A stretch of DNA of 64,000 nucleotides. Origin: a virus. The DNA is taken from positions 1 to 64,000 of IMG/VR virus record IMGVR_UViG_3300031521_000014; one strand, given 5' to 3'. Of this stretch, positions 1-10,029 are shown piece by piece. The notes beneath the pieces were generated by a model. It was given only the letters and a program-made list of their open reading frames with translations. It was not told where the DNA came from and made no database searches. The stretch's first letter is position 1; every line of letters starts with the position of its first letter. The position numbers and the translations under genes were made by a program.

Positions 1-1143
1 GGTGTGTTTGTTGTGCGCAAAAATGATGGAAAAGTATTTGCTTTTGGTGGGAATGGCGCAGGTCAACTTGGTGTAGGTAACACAACAGCAGCTATCACAA
101 CTTTAACAGAATGTGTTGGTATTACCAATCCAACATACATGACTGGGTCAGGCTCTCATAGTGTAGCTATAGGACAAGACGGTAGACTATATTCAACTGG
201 TTATAATACAGTTGGGCAACTTTGTTTAAATAACACCATTGATACAACGGTATTTACACCTACTAGCTATGTTGTAAAAGCCGTAGCATGTTCCTATGAT
301 AATACTTTGTTTATATCGATTGCAAATGAGTTAATGTTCGTTGGTAGGAATGCGAATGGCCAGGCTGGGTTAGGGAATACGATTGCTAAGACTACCCCTA
401 CGTTTACTAATATTTACGCAACTGATGTTAAGTGCGTTGGAGAGCTTTTTGTTATTAAAAAACTGGATGGGTTACTTTATTATGCTGGGTTGTTTGGATA
501 TCTTCTTAATGCTCTTCCCGGCACTATTGTAACTACATACACGCAGATATCAGGGTTATCGGATATAGTTTCTTTTGAAGTAAATGAGTCATCTGTATAC
601 GCCATTAATACAGAAGGTTATCTTTATACTTTTGGAAATAATCTACTTGGAAAACTTTGTTTGGGTACAACTAGTGATGTACTAGACGGGTTTCACTCTA
701 CTGGGTACAAATGTAAATTTTATAGTGTTGGTAGTTTTGGCGCTACTTTATTCTTAACTACTGGTAAAATCATTGGGTTTGGGTACAGATTTGATTATAA
801 CAGAGGTGATAACAGAATGTACCCAGCTGGCACACCTATCACACTTGATTATGCTTATCCATTAGGTGGATCTTATAAAGTTAATAAATGGATAACCGTT
901 AAAGAAACACTTGCAAATGTTCCAACGGCTATTTATCCATTAGCTAACATCTATTTTAACGGAATAGAAGCTATACCTAATACGGGTATAATAAATAATG
1001 GTGTTGCTAGTGTTTGGCATGACGATATAGAGTTACCTTTATGTCGATCTATTGAAACAAAAGTAGAGAGACAACAAAGCGCCTTAGTTACATTGATTAC
1101 AGCGAATCTAGAAAAAATAGGTTCAAAAGTTACGGTTAGTTAG
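1..1143 (+). CDS. RCC1-repeat protein, probable tail/receptor-binding component (5' truncated)
   Basis: The reading frame is open from base 1, so the true start lies upstream and only the C-terminal 380 or so residues are seen. Repeated motifs of the form 'FGGNGAGQLGVGN' and 'YSTGYNTVGQLCLNN' at spacings of 50-60 residues are the signature of RCC1-type beta-propeller blades and cover roughly residues 8-290. The last 80 residues are unlike RCC1 and end in a short helical tail. The gene is followed by a short GC hairpin and two virion-type genes, and a second, longer RCC1 protein lies 1.1 kb downstream. RCC1 propellers bind proteins or nucleic acids in other settings. Here the position among FN3-rich genes suggests a surface-exposed virion protein, which is inference. 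Confidence 0.75.
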   Translation, partial: GVFVVRKNDGKVFAFGGNGAGQLGVGNTTAAITTLTECVGITNPTYMTGSGSHSVAIGQDGRLYSTGYNTVGQLCLNNTIDTTVFTPTSYVVKAVACSYDNTLFISIANELMFVGRNANGQAGLGNTIAKTTPTFTNIYATDVKCVGELFVIKKLDGLLYYAGLFGYLLNALPGTIVTTYTQISGLSDIVSFEVNESSVYAINTEGYLYTFGNNLLGKLCLGTTSDVLDGFHSTGYKCKFYSVGSFGATLFLTTGKIIGFGYRFDYNRGDNRMYPAGTPITLDYAYPLGGSYKVNKWITVKETLANVPTAIYPLANIYFNGIEAIPNTGIINNGVASVWHDDIELPLCRSIETKVERQQSALVTLITANLEKIGSKVTVS

Positions 1144-1158
1144 GGGATTAAACCCCTA
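1141..1158 (+). terminator. short GC hairpin after RCC1 gene
   Basis: TAGGGG (1141-1146) pairs with CCCCTA (1153-1158) and overlaps the stop codon of the RCC1 gene. No strong T-run follows, so this may be a weak terminator or a 3'-end stabiliser. Confidence 0.4.
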
Positions 1159-1219
1159 GCTATTTTAATGACAAATAATGATTAAGCTGATTAAAAATTT
1201 TAAACATTAGGAATATATC

Positions 1220-1633
1220 ATGGGATATGAAAAAAAGATTGAACAGAATGGTGCTTTAGCCACAGTTGTCTATGAGAACAGCAATGGTGTTAGGGTTAGC
1301 AAGAGTAAGGGTGAGATTAGAAATGCTCTTGTAGCGGCTGGAATTGATCCTGAGGACGTATTAGCAGACATCTCGAATAGTCTTTCACTCATGATCTCAT
1401 TAACATCTAGAATGTACGGCGTTATGCCGGAAGAACAAAAAGCAAATTTGTTACCTGCTGATAGAACTCTTATTGAATATGTCTTTAAGAAACATCTAGA
1501 GACAAATACAACAGCAGATCTTAAGTTGTCAAGTGAAGGTACTACTATGATTGATAACATCTTCACACGCTGGTCAACCATCACGAACATTGTAAACAGT
1601 ATTAAAAAGTTTGTAACAACTGTTACTAAATAG
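1220..1633 (+). CDS. Unrecognised helical protein, 137 aa
   Basis: I do not recognise this protein. It starts at ATG behind a weak AGGAA, 77 bp after the RCC1 gene, and ends just before a 12-bp hairpin terminator. The sequence looks mostly alpha-helical, has no membrane segment, and its C-terminus is basic. It lies between the RCC1 protein and a predicted cell-wall hydrolase, which suggests a virion or virion-assembly role. That is inference from position only. An antisense ORF of 106 codons across the same bases is treated as a shadow. Confidence 0.7.
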   Translation: MGYEKKIEQNGALATVVYENSNGVRVSKSKGEIRNALVAAGIDPEDVLADISNSLSLMISLTSRMYGVMPEEQKANLLPADRTLIEYVFKKHLETNTTADLKLSSEGTTMIDNIFTRWSTITNIVNSIKKFVTTVTK

Positions 1634-1650
1634 ACATCTTAAGATTATGG

Positions 1651-1697
1651 ATATGATAGGACCATTGAGTCCTATCATATTCTATCCACTTTTTTTT
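1651..1697 (+). terminator. Rho-independent terminator
   Basis: ATATGATAGGAC (1651-1662) pairs perfectly with GTCCTATCATAT (1669-1680) around a 6-nt loop. A run of eight T residues begins 9 nt later, at 1690. Confidence 0.75.
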
Positions 1698-1709
1698 AAA
1701 GGTTAACCT

Positions 1710-2210
1710 ATGGAATTATTTACAGGGGCTGAACAAGAAATGGAGTGTTTAAAACTACCTGTTTCTATAGCTTTTAAACGTATTAACAAGAATAAACATG
1801 AAGAATTTGCCCATAAAGCAATTTGCTGGTGGACTAAGAGTGAACTCTATCATGTTGAAATAGTAATTGGTGATATATGGATATCATCCACTGGTAAGGG
1901 TACTCATGTTGAAGCTCTTAAAGAGGATCTTAGTGATTGGAACGTATTAGATATTGAGGATGTTGTGTTAACAAGAGAACAGTATAATAATGTGTTAGAT
2001 TGGTTAAAAGATCATGAGCATATGAAATATGATTGGTTAGCTATTGTTATGTCACAGTTTATACCTATAGGTATTCAAAGTGATAAACGTTGGTTCTGTT
2101 CAGAGATGGCTACACGTGTATTACAACTTCTAGGATATCCACAGGTACAAGATGTAGAAGCTTATAATGTATCACCTGGTTATCTGGGAATGTTATTTAA
2201 TTATAAATAA
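1710..2210 (+). CDS. Permuted NlpC/P60 (YiiX-like) papain-fold hydrolase
   Basis: This 166-aa protein has the order expected of circularly permuted NlpC/P60 enzymes of the YiiX type. A histidine sits in a beta-strand motif 'YHVEIVIGD' (His48), and the candidate nucleophile comes later in 'WFCSEMATRVL' (Cys130). Members of this superfamily cleave peptides in cell-wall or lipid-linked substrates. In a virion block this could be a tail-associated peptidase helping penetration, but that role is inferred. The start is supported by AAAGGT 8 nt upstream, just after a terminator, so it likely begins a new transcript. No signal peptide is visible. Confidence 0.65.
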   Translation: MELFTGAEQEMECLKLPVSIAFKRINKNKHEEFAHKAICWWTKSELYHVEIVIGDIWISSTGKGTHVEALKEDLSDWNVLDIEDVVLTREQYNNVLDWLKDHEHMKYDWLAIVMSQFIPIGIQSDKRWFCSEMATRVLQLLGYPQVQDVEAYNVSPGYLGMLFNYK

Positions 2211-2259
2211 ACAGTAAAGAATAATTACGTTTGTAGTTATGACTTAAAAAGGAAAGAGA

Positions 2260-5200
2260 ATGAGTAAAGGACTAAAAATTAAGTCAGTAGGTGGCGGTAG
2301 TCTTACTATTAAACCTAGTGACAGTGCTGACGTAGTCATCACGTTACCAGAAAATGGTGGAGACTTAGCAGGAGAAAGTGATCTTACAGCGGGTATTGAT
2401 GCTATTGTATCAACTACGGTTAGTAGTGTTGCCTTTATAGAAAAACCAGCTGTAACATCACCATTGTTAGACGCCATTGATTTTACAGGCGTGATAACAA
2501 CAACACCTTTTAAGACTATCGGTAATTATAAGGGTCAACATTTATCAACTGAATGGAAAATAGCATTAGATGCTAACTTTACCAATATGGTTTTAGATAG
2601 CACAGATATTATTAATCTTGAGGCTATAACAATAGCGGCAGGTATAGGTGTAAAATACTTTATCAAATGTAGATATAATACTCCACTCTATGTTAGTGAA
2701 TGGTCCGGCGTAGTTTCAGCTACTGGTAAAGGTATTATTATAGATGCTCCAGTTTTGAATACTGTACCTATATCAGCTATTGATCAGAATGGATTTCCTT
2801 ATAAAGATGTACGTTTTAGGGATATCTCAGGATACGGTTATACTGAAAAAGATGGCGTGGCGCTAACTAGTTATGGTTTATATTTTATTTATGGAACATC
2901 TCTTGCTGATCTTAATACTAAGATAGCTGCATTTGATGCCGGGACTGCAACATGGGAAAGTCTTAGTCCTGTCAATAATAACATGACGATAGTACCAAAT
3001 AGTTATGTTAGTACGGTTATAACACCTGATTATAATCAAACATTGTATGTTGCTGCTGGGTACACAGCTGTCTATGGAGCTTCTGCAGTATTGCATGGTA
3101 AATTCTCTTCACCTTTTACTATTACAGGATTGACACAACTAGTAGTTCCTGTTGTAGCAGGTGATTCAATTGGATATGAGTTTAATACATCTACATTGAC
3201 AATAAGCAATTATTCTTCTAAAACAGATCTACAAGGGTATACCATTAATGTAACTCTTGGATCAATCGTCAGAACAGGCAATACTTTAAAATGGTCACTC
3301 CCAGCTGTAACAGCAGATACTCAAGCGACTATAACTATCAGTAATTATAGTTTAACTTCAGCTGTAGCGACAAGTCCTGTTTATAGTAAAACTATTACTG
3401 CTAAGAACGTCAATGGTACCATAACAACCAACTGGGTTGAAGATGTTTATAGACTTAGATCAGGTAACCTTATTGCTAGAACAGCTGCTGATACACATAA
3501 TGGTGCTACTGCAGGTGCTGCTATGGTTGATATTTTAAACCATACTAAAACATCTACTACCAGTACATTATATGTAGATGACAGAGGTTTTAAAATCAAA
3601 TCAGGTGATATGCTTATTAATGAAATAGGCGATGAAGTTATTGTTGACACGGTTGTTGATGATGGTGTGAGAGAGTATGTTTTTGATAACACAACTTCTA
3701 AAATATATGCAGATAATACTCATGGTAATGCTGCAAGTACAGGATGTGTTGTTAAGAGTGATGGGACACTATACTATGGTGCATTTACTAAGTATAACCC
3801 TAGTGTGCAGTTTAATGCTGAAGAAGGTAAAAAGTATCTTGATGATACATGTAACTTTATTAAGTTACCTTTTAAAGCAAAGTATGTTTATTTTAATTCA
3901 CATATAGCTGGATCAGGTTATGCTATTGATAGCACAGGTTGTTTATGGACTATAGGTAACACAGCTCCGTTTTTCTATGCCACAGGGTATACAACACCAA
4001 CTATGAATACATGGAGAAAAACTCAAACGATCGTTATTGATTTCTACAACAGGTGGATTATTGGTAATGACAATAATATGTATGATGTGTTTGCTACTAA
4101 TATTACAGCAATTGCTGTACGTGTTTGGAGAATCGTAAGAGGCTCAAATGCAGATTTACCTGTTATAGGGTGTATTAGTACAGAAGCAAATACATTATAT
4201 GTAAAAGGTATTAATACCTATAGCCAGTTAGGTACAGGTAATAATACAACAGCAGCAAATTTTGTAAGTACAGGACTAAGTGTAGTAGATGCTGTCTTCG
4301 TAGGAGATGAAAACAATATTTATGGTACCGTGTGTATTGAACAAACAACGAATCTCGTTAAAGTAGCCGGTACTAACTCATTATTTCAATTTGGTGCGTT
4401 ATTAGCGACCAGTACTACGTATTTAAACTTTACATCATTAGGTATACACGCTACCCATTTATATTATCTTATTTATGGCCATGCTTTACAAACTGTTTCA
4501 AATGGTTTATACATATCTCCTAACGCAATAGATCCTGTAAACGCTACCTATAATTCTACCATAGGCTGGAAAACAACGGCATTAGCGTGTACTGATTTGA
4601 ATTCATACGCTGCGTTAATGAGCGACGGATATTGGTATGCTAACGATAGCTCCAGAGATGGTTGCTGGTATGGTAAAGGTGACTCAAGAGCTAACTATAA
4701 AATAACTCCTAACGCAAACTTCACTACGCCAACAGGGGTATTCGGTAGAATAAGTGATTTAAATCCTTATAAGCCTAACTTATATGTAACATCTAAAACA
4801 CCTTACTTCGCAGCAGTTCCTAAACGTTTATTTGTAGCAGACACACAGTTCAACATCTATGTTGATAAACATACAAATACTGCTACCAATATTAAACAGA
4901 TTGGTTGTTCTTATTCTGAACTGTATATGAATATTCTTTATAAATATCCGCTTACAGTAACGAATACTAATACCACAACTAGCTTTAGGGTGAATGGTAA
5001 AGAGATTGATGTTAATGTAGGGGATAGAGTTGTAGATGTCAATGGTAACATACGTAATGTTGCGGCTGTTTCTAAATCAACTTTGACAAAACAACCTTTT
5101 TGTCCATCAATAGGTCAAAACATAATAACCTCCACAGATTTTAATTCTTTCATATCTGCAAGTGATAAAACTTATGAGTTTAAAACAAATGGCTACTATG

Positions 5201-6459
5201 ATGAAGGATCTGTAGAAGGTATATCTCCTTATCCATTAGTGTTTAAGAAAATAATGAAAAATCAGTACGTTACATTGGCACTTACTACGGATGGTGTCTT
5301 ATACGGTAAGGGTTCAAATATGCAGGGTGGACTAGGTGCCGGGCCATATTCATTAACCTATACTAATTTCACACCACTTGGTATGACTGATGTCGTAGAT
5401 TTCTGTTTAAGTTACACTTCCACATTTGTACTTAAATGGGACGGGACTGTTTATGTAACAGGTGGTAATGATAATGGTGAATTAGGTATTAATGCTATTG
5501 ATGAATATGGCGATACCGTGACAGTATACGGGTTCACACCTATAAGTATTAAAGCAACAGCTATAGCCGCAGGGTATAATAACTTTGCTATGATAGGAAC
5601 AGCTGGCGATGTTTATGTTGCCGGATCAAATCAATATAATGCTTTTTTAAATAGTGGTTTTGCAAACGGCAATGATGATAATCATCCCGCATTAACACTG
5701 CTACCATTTAAAGCAACAGCTATAGCATTAAGCAGGCATAACCTAGTGATGATAAACCAAAGTGGTTTTTTAGTCGGCACAGGCGTTGGTAAATATCTTG
5801 GGGTTGGTTCTACAGAAGGGTATAGTTCTAATATAACTACTAGTATTAAACCTAAATATATAGTAGCGGGCGAGAGTTGTACTGGGTATATTACAGATAC
5901 TGATGACTTTTACGTATCTGGCAGTAATACCGCCGGTGCTATTATAAATACTAATATATGTGATACCGTTACTATACTATCTACATATACATTAGTGGCA
6001 TCTGGTATTAAAACTATTAATATTAATGGTTATAACATGTTTGCTGCTAGTTATACTGGAGAAATTATAGGATCTGGTACCAATGGTTCAAAACTTCTAG
6101 GTAACACTGGACCATCTACGTCACAGCCATTTAAAAGAATAACAAACTCTCTTACGGATCCTGATAGTAATCTTACAGCGAAATTTAATTATCGTGATAA
6201 GTATTACAGTGTTTATACGATTACGGTTGATACACCATTCCCTAGTATACCAACTTCATTGCACATCTTACCGAAGATGGAAATAGAAGGTATCGTGGAT
6301 ACAGTTAGTATAACAGGTGCCGTTACTAGTTCTGGTGTTGTTACTTCAACATTTGCTACTACCGAATTTTCTCCAGTTGAGGCTGCTAGATTATTCTTTA
6401 GAACGCATCGTAAAGCAGCAATTACAAGTTTAAATTGTTCTTTCTATACAGTAAGTTAG
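2260..6459 (+). CDS. Giant modular tail protein with FN3-like and RCC1 domains, 1399 aa
   Basis: The N-terminus (residues 1-50) is a short beta-rich phage-fibre-like segment. It is followed by FN3/Ig-like modules at about 77-160 ('LSTEWKIALDANFTN') and 290-380, then a 'KSGDMLINEIGDEVIV' module near 448. RCC1-type blades appear near 647-673 ('GINTYSQLGTGNN') and strongly at 1005-1290. A second GD module ('VNVGDRVVDVNGN') sits near 925. The protein shares its first half with the next two genes and its RCC1 half with the gene at the left edge. The start has a GGAAAG site. It is probably a fibre or receptor-binding protein, with the role inferred from architecture and context. Confidence 0.75.
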   Translation: MSKGLKIKSVGGGSLTIKPSDSADVVITLPENGGDLAGESDLTAGIDAIVSTTVSSVAFIEKPAVTSPLLDAIDFTGVITTTPFKTIGNYKGQHLSTEWKIALDANFTNMVLDSTDIINLEAITIAAGIGVKYFIKCRYNTPLYVSEWSGVVSATGKGIIIDAPVLNTVPISAIDQNGFPYKDVRFRDISGYGYTEKDGVALTSYGLYFIYGTSLADLNTKIAAFDAGTATWESLSPVNNNMTIVPNSYVSTVITPDYNQTLYVAAGYTAVYGASAVLHGKFSSPFTITGLTQLVVPVVAGDSIGYEFNTSTLTISNYSSKTDLQGYTINVTLGSIVRTGNTLKWSLPAVTADTQATITISNYSLTSAVATSPVYSKTITAKNVNGTITTNWVEDVYRLRSGNLIARTAADTHNGATAGAAMVDILNHTKTSTTSTLYVDDRGFKIKSGDMLINEIGDEVIVDTVVDDGVREYVFDNTTSKIYADNTHGNAASTGCVVKSDGTLYYGAFTKYNPSVQFNAEEGKKYLDDTCNFIKLPFKAKYVYFNSHIAGSGYAIDSTGCLWTIGNTAPFFYATGYTTPTMNTWRKTQTIVIDFYNRWIIGNDNNMYDVFATNITAIAVRVWRIVRGSNADLPVIGCISTEANTLYVKGINTYSQLGTGNNTTAANFVSTGLSVVDAVFVGDENNIYGTVCIEQTTNLVKVAGTNSLFQFGALLATSTTYLNFTSLGIHATHLYYLIYGHALQTVSNGLYISPNAIDPVNATYNSTIGWKTTALACTDLNSYAALMSDGYWYANDSSRDGCWYGKGDSRANYKITPNANFTTPTGVFGRISDLNPYKPNLYVTSKTPYFAAVPKRLFVADTQFNIYVDKHTNTATNIKQIGCSYSELYMNILYKYPLTVTNTNTTTSFRVNGKEIDVNVGDRVVDVNGNIRNVAAVSKSTLTKQPFCPSIGQNIITSTDFNSFISASDKTYEFKTNGYYDEGSVEGISPYPLVFKKIMKNQYVTLALTTDGVLYGKGSNMQGGLGAGPYSLTYTNFTPLGMTDVVDFCLSYTSTFVLKWDGTVYVTGGNDNGELGINAIDEYGDTVTVYGFTPISIKATAIAAGYNNFAMIGTAGDVYVAGSNQYNAFLNSGFANGNDDNHPALTLLPFKATAIALSRHNLVMINQSGFLVGTGVGKYLGVGSTEGYSSNITTSIKPKYIVAGESCTGYITDTDDFYVSGSNTAGAIINTNICDTVTILSTYTLVASGIKTININGYNMFAASYTGEIIGSGTNGSKLLGNTGPSTSQPFKRITNSLTDPDSNLTAKFNYRDKYYSVYTITVDTPFPSIPTSLHILPKMEIEGIVDTVSITGAVTSSGVVTSTFATTEFSPVEAARLFFRTHRKAAITSLNCSFYTVS

Positions 6460-6477
6460 CGGGGTAATTCCCCGCTA
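6457..6477 (+). terminator. GC hairpin overlapping the stop codon
   Basis: TAGCGGGG (6457-6464) pairs with CCCCGCTA (6470-6477) around TAATT, with the stop codon in the 5' arm. No long T-run follows, so termination may be partial. Confidence 0.5.
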
Positions 6478-6494
6478 TAATTTAAGGATCATAT

Positions 6495-8093
6495 ATGCAA
6501 ATAAAAACAAATGGAAACATTTCAAACATCAATATCGGATCTATTCCAGATGATAGAGAGATCATTTTTAGCTCAAGTTCGATATCTCCTATTACTAAAA
6601 GTACTTTGGGTATTAAACTTAGTGGTTTAACTATAAAGAATACTGTGGTGACTTCTCCTATTTCACAACCAGAGATTATTGATTCTGAGAAATTAGGATA
6701 TGTATCTACATCTTCTTATGCTGTGAGCGACGGTTTTGTAGAACCCCATGTTAGTACAAGTTGGATCATTAGTTCTACATTAGATAAAGCAACTGCTGGA
6801 AATGGTGATATCGCCAATGTTGCTAAATCAACAAGTTATTTAACAGATTTTCCTAATAGTTTATTAAACTATGGTGGCACGTATTTTGTTAAAGCAAAAC
6901 ATCATAGTGCGAGTTATGACTCCGATTGGTCTATTGTTAAAGAAGTTAGTATTACTGATAAGTATATACAAACACCAACCATAACACTTGTTGATTCTAA
7001 CATACTCGCGGCAACTCTCTCACCAGTTTTAACAATTACGGCATTTAGAGCTGAAGGATTTACAGATACTCTTAAGGCTATTACTGTATTAGTAAGTGAA
7101 GATAGTAACTTTACATATGGCGTACCTTATACGGTAACAACACCAACGATTACCTTAGAAGCATTAACACCTGGTACTGAGTATTTTGTTAAAGCAAAAA
7201 TGCTTGGAGAGACACTAGAATCTGAATGGTCAGATGTTATTAGTTTTACAACAATGTTTAAAACAGAGAAGCCAGTTATAACAGGTGATACATCAGGATA
7301 TGAAAACAACGTAGTTGTTATTACGATTACTAATTATAACCCTGAATTGTTATATTCTATATCTTTAACAGGTGGAACCAGTGAACAAGATGGTGATAAG
7401 ATAAATTGGAAGTTACCTGTTGTTAATACTACAATCGATACCTATACTGAAACACATACTTTACAAGTTGTAGCTTTGAATCTCAAAGATTCATTAGGCT
7501 TAAGCGATATTACAAGTCATGATGTGCTGGTAATGAATATTCCTGCCAGTGTAGACTATTTGTTTAATTATCCTACAGTTATGGTAAATGGATTTCATTC
7601 TGCTGTTTCAGGTATGAATAAATTTATAACAACAAAAACGATTGATCAACCAGAAAGTGATACTCCATTTGTTTCTGTTAGAGATATTATCTGTGTCGAA
7701 AATGCTGTTACGATACTTGATCCGTTACGTAGAAGTTTTGGGCCTACGACTATTTTTAACTATAATGAAAGTGTCTATATTCCTAAAGCAGGTGATATTC
7801 TCTTTACAGATACGAGTGCAATGTTATACGTTCTAAGTGTTGATATTGAGAATAAAACATTTACAGTTAACAATGAGGTGGCAGTTTACAGTAAGATATT
7901 TAAACCTGCTAGTATGAATATAGGTATAGATACAGCTACTATAGTAAGAGCTTCTTATGTTGATGGTTTATTACAAACTTACTATGGTGAACTTGTAGTA
8001 GAAGAGACGTACTCATTAACACTTATTGTCGAGACATTAACTGGAAACACTGTTATGAATGTTTCTGGATCAATTTGTAAGAAGGCGGTGTAA
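6495..8093 (+). CDS. FN3-rich tail protein, 532 aa
   Basis: This is a paralog of its two neighbours without RCC1 blades. FN3-like modules run through roughly residues 55-260, with the strand signatures 'YFVKAKHHSASYDSDWS' and 'YFVKAKMLGETLESEWS'. An Ig-like module at about 258-350 starts 'KPVITGDTSGYE', and a 'PKAGDILFTDTSAMLYV' module lies near 430. Each element occurs in the same order in the flanking genes. The SD is AAGGA 9 nt before ATG. It is a likely fibre/baseplate decoration protein, since FN3 domains are common on virion surfaces, but the target is unknown. Confidence 0.75.
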   Translation: MQIKTNGNISNINIGSIPDDREIIFSSSSISPITKSTLGIKLSGLTIKNTVVTSPISQPEIIDSEKLGYVSTSSYAVSDGFVEPHVSTSWIISSTLDKATAGNGDIANVAKSTSYLTDFPNSLLNYGGTYFVKAKHHSASYDSDWSIVKEVSITDKYIQTPTITLVDSNILAATLSPVLTITAFRAEGFTDTLKAITVLVSEDSNFTYGVPYTVTTPTITLEALTPGTEYFVKAKMLGETLESEWSDVISFTTMFKTEKPVITGDTSGYENNVVVITITNYNPELLYSISLTGGTSEQDGDKINWKLPVVNTTIDTYTETHTLQVVALNLKDSLGLSDITSHDVLVMNIPASVDYLFNYPTVMVNGFHSAVSGMNKFITTKTIDQPESDTPFVSVRDIICVENAVTILDPLRRSFGPTTIFNYNESVYIPKAGDILFTDTSAMLYVLSVDIENKTFTVNNEVAVYSKIFKPASMNIGIDTATIVRASYVDGLLQTYYGELVVEETYSLTLIVETLTGNTVMNVSGSICKKAV

Positions 8094-8094
8094 T

Positions 8095-9963
8095 ATGGGT
8101 AACATACTCTTATACGGAGATAATAATAAAAACACTACAACTATTATTGTTCCAGCAGCAGGCGGGGATTATATATTCCCAACTACTAATTTAGTATCAG
8201 AAGATTCTGCTGCTTTAGAAGTAGTGAAACGAACAAATGATGTTTTAGTAAAAGTAGGTGGAATATCTAAACCAAGTATCATAACTCCCCTTGTTGGTAT
8301 ATTAGGATTTACAGGTTATGTAAAAACTGATGATTTTAGTTTAACAGGATCTTATAAAGGTCAACATGTTAATACTGATTGGGAGTTAGGTTTAGATCCA
8401 GATTTTGTAAATCTTATGGATAGTAGTTATAACAATGCTACTGATTTAACGGCACATACATTTAAAATAACAGATCCAAGTTATAAAGTATATGTAAGAT
8501 GTAGATTTAGATCTGGTACATATACCAGTGATTGGTCTGATACTGTTCAAGTCACAACGGTGAATGCCTATATTGCTACTCCTGCTTTAACAGCAACGGA
8601 TACCAGTGATGCTAGTAATCATTTGTTTACTATTAACGGAACAGTATTCGCACCTGTTAACGTTGATATGGAAGCTCATATTAAAACACGATGGGTTGTT
8701 AGTTTAGACAGTGATTTTAAAACAACTCTGTATGATGTTAAAACAACAGATTTAGTATCAACTGTTTTAGGTAAAACAGGATCTATTAATATTGAACTTC
8801 TTAGAGGTAAGACTTACTATGTCAAATGTAAATACATGGGTGAATTTTATAACAGCGGGTGGTCTAATACGGTAATTATTTCTGTAAAGGCTATAACAAT
8901 TGCCCCAGTTGTAACAGGTCCAGCCTATGGCGTAGAGGGTACTACGGTTAATGTTATTATTAACAATTTTAATCCTAACTATAAGTATACGGTATTAAAA
9001 CAAACAGGTAGCTACGTTATAGACAGCGGAGTCATTAGTTATACTTTACCCTATGTTGACAATGATACTGACATTACTTTATCTGTTATTGCAGAAGATG
9101 TTATAGCAGGTAGTTTAGAATCACCACATACTGATTTTAAAATCAGAGTTCTTAATAGAGCTTTTGTAGCTGATACTAGTTTAGTATTTGATCCTACCAC
9201 GTTCTCTACAGCTATTGGTAAAACAAATATGAGTTTTGTTACTAGTGGTATGACGTTTAACAAGAATATTAATATTTTCAATAATCATCTTGTTTCTTCT
9301 AAAGATGTTATTTGGATTAACAATAAACTTATTAATCTTAAACCAGGTGATATTCTTATAGATGATTTAAAAAATGAGATTATTGTTGGCACTGTTAAGT
9401 TTGCTGGTGATTATATCAATACTAATGGTGGGTATTATGGAACCTATTGGATAGTTCCTGCTATACCTATAGATAGAGTTCCGTTAACACTTTATTTAAA
9501 GCATGGTCGAGCTGTGAGTAATATCGCTATGCAAAGTATTACAGAAAAAGACTTTGTAGGCTTTGGGTCATTTACCGTAACTGAATCAACCAGTAACGCA
9601 TTGGTTTCAGTATCAGATGATAGAAAAACATTAACGTTAAATATTCAACCTTTTGTGGATATGGTATTGCATACTAATCTTGATACTTATTTAGTAGCTA
9701 CTACTAACGATGTTGATGGTAAGGTAACATTAAATGATCCGTTAGACCAGGGCGTTACTGTTATTAATGCATTAACATCAGTGGTCATTAATAATGAGTC
9801 TGCGACACCTCTAAGTTCTACTTATAGTAATGATGGTTTAACTATGACAACTACATTTGCTGCGGGTGAGCTTATTAGTACACGAACACTTCTTGTTGAG
9901 TTTGAAGTTCCTAACAATCATACTCTTGAGATTGTTAATATTCCTATTACTAAACAAGGGTAA
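8095..9963 (+). CDS. FN3-rich tail protein, 622 aa
   Basis: The start at ATG 8095 is preferred over upstream in-frame codons because AAGGCGG precedes it and the N-terminus then begins with the beta-rich 'MGNILLYGDNN'. Its two FN3-like modules carry 'HVNTDWELGLDPDF' (about residue 95) and 'IKTRWVVSLDSDFK' (about 200). An Ig-like module begins near 275, and 'KPGDILIDDLKNEIIV' lies near 420. This is the same order as in the two preceding genes. The gene begins 1 bp after its neighbour stops, so the two are translationally coupled, and it ends at a hairpin terminator. Confidence 0.75.
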   Translation: MGNILLYGDNNKNTTTIIVPAAGGDYIFPTTNLVSEDSAALEVVKRTNDVLVKVGGISKPSIITPLVGILGFTGYVKTDDFSLTGSYKGQHVNTDWELGLDPDFVNLMDSSYNNATDLTAHTFKITDPSYKVYVRCRFRSGTYTSDWSDTVQVTTVNAYIATPALTATDTSDASNHLFTINGTVFAPVNVDMEAHIKTRWVVSLDSDFKTTLYDVKTTDLVSTVLGKTGSINIELLRGKTYYVKCKYMGEFYNSGWSNTVIISVKAITIAPVVTGPAYGVEGTTVNVIINNFNPNYKYTVLKQTGSYVIDSGVISYTLPYVDNDTDITLSVIAEDVIAGSLESPHTDFKIRVLNRAFVADTSLVFDPTTFSTAIGKTNMSFVTSGMTFNKNINIFNNHLVSSKDVIWINNKLINLKPGDILIDDLKNEIIVGTVKFAGDYINTNGGYYGTYWIVPAIPIDRVPLTLYLKHGRAVSNIAMQSITEKDFVGFGSFTVTESTSNALVSVSDDRKTLTLNIQPFVDMVLHTNLDTYLVATTNDVDGKVTLNDPLDQGVTVINALTSVVINNESATPLSSTYSNDGLTMTTTFAAGELISTRTLLVEFEVPNNHTLEIVNIPITKQG

Positions 9964-9999
9964 CTATAGAGCGCAACTGCGCTCTATAGTCTCTTTTTA
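9963..9999 (+). terminator. Rho-independent terminator
   Basis: ACTATAGAGCGCA (9963-9975) pairs perfectly with TGCGCTCTATAGT (9978-9990), the loop is 2 nt, and TCTTTTT follows. The arm directly follows the stop codon of the FN3 gene. Confidence 0.8.
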
Positions 10000-10029
10000 A
10001 TTTTTTAATCTTAATATAAAGGAAGTAAA

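Noticed and set aside
1270-1590. Minus-strand ORF of 106 codons
   Set aside because: It overlaps fully with the plus-strand 137-aa gene, which has the terminator and spacing expected of its operon.
8059-8094. Upstream extension of the FN3 gene at 8,095
   Set aside because: It lies inside the previous gene, and the ribosome site and beta-rich N-terminus favour ATG 8,095.
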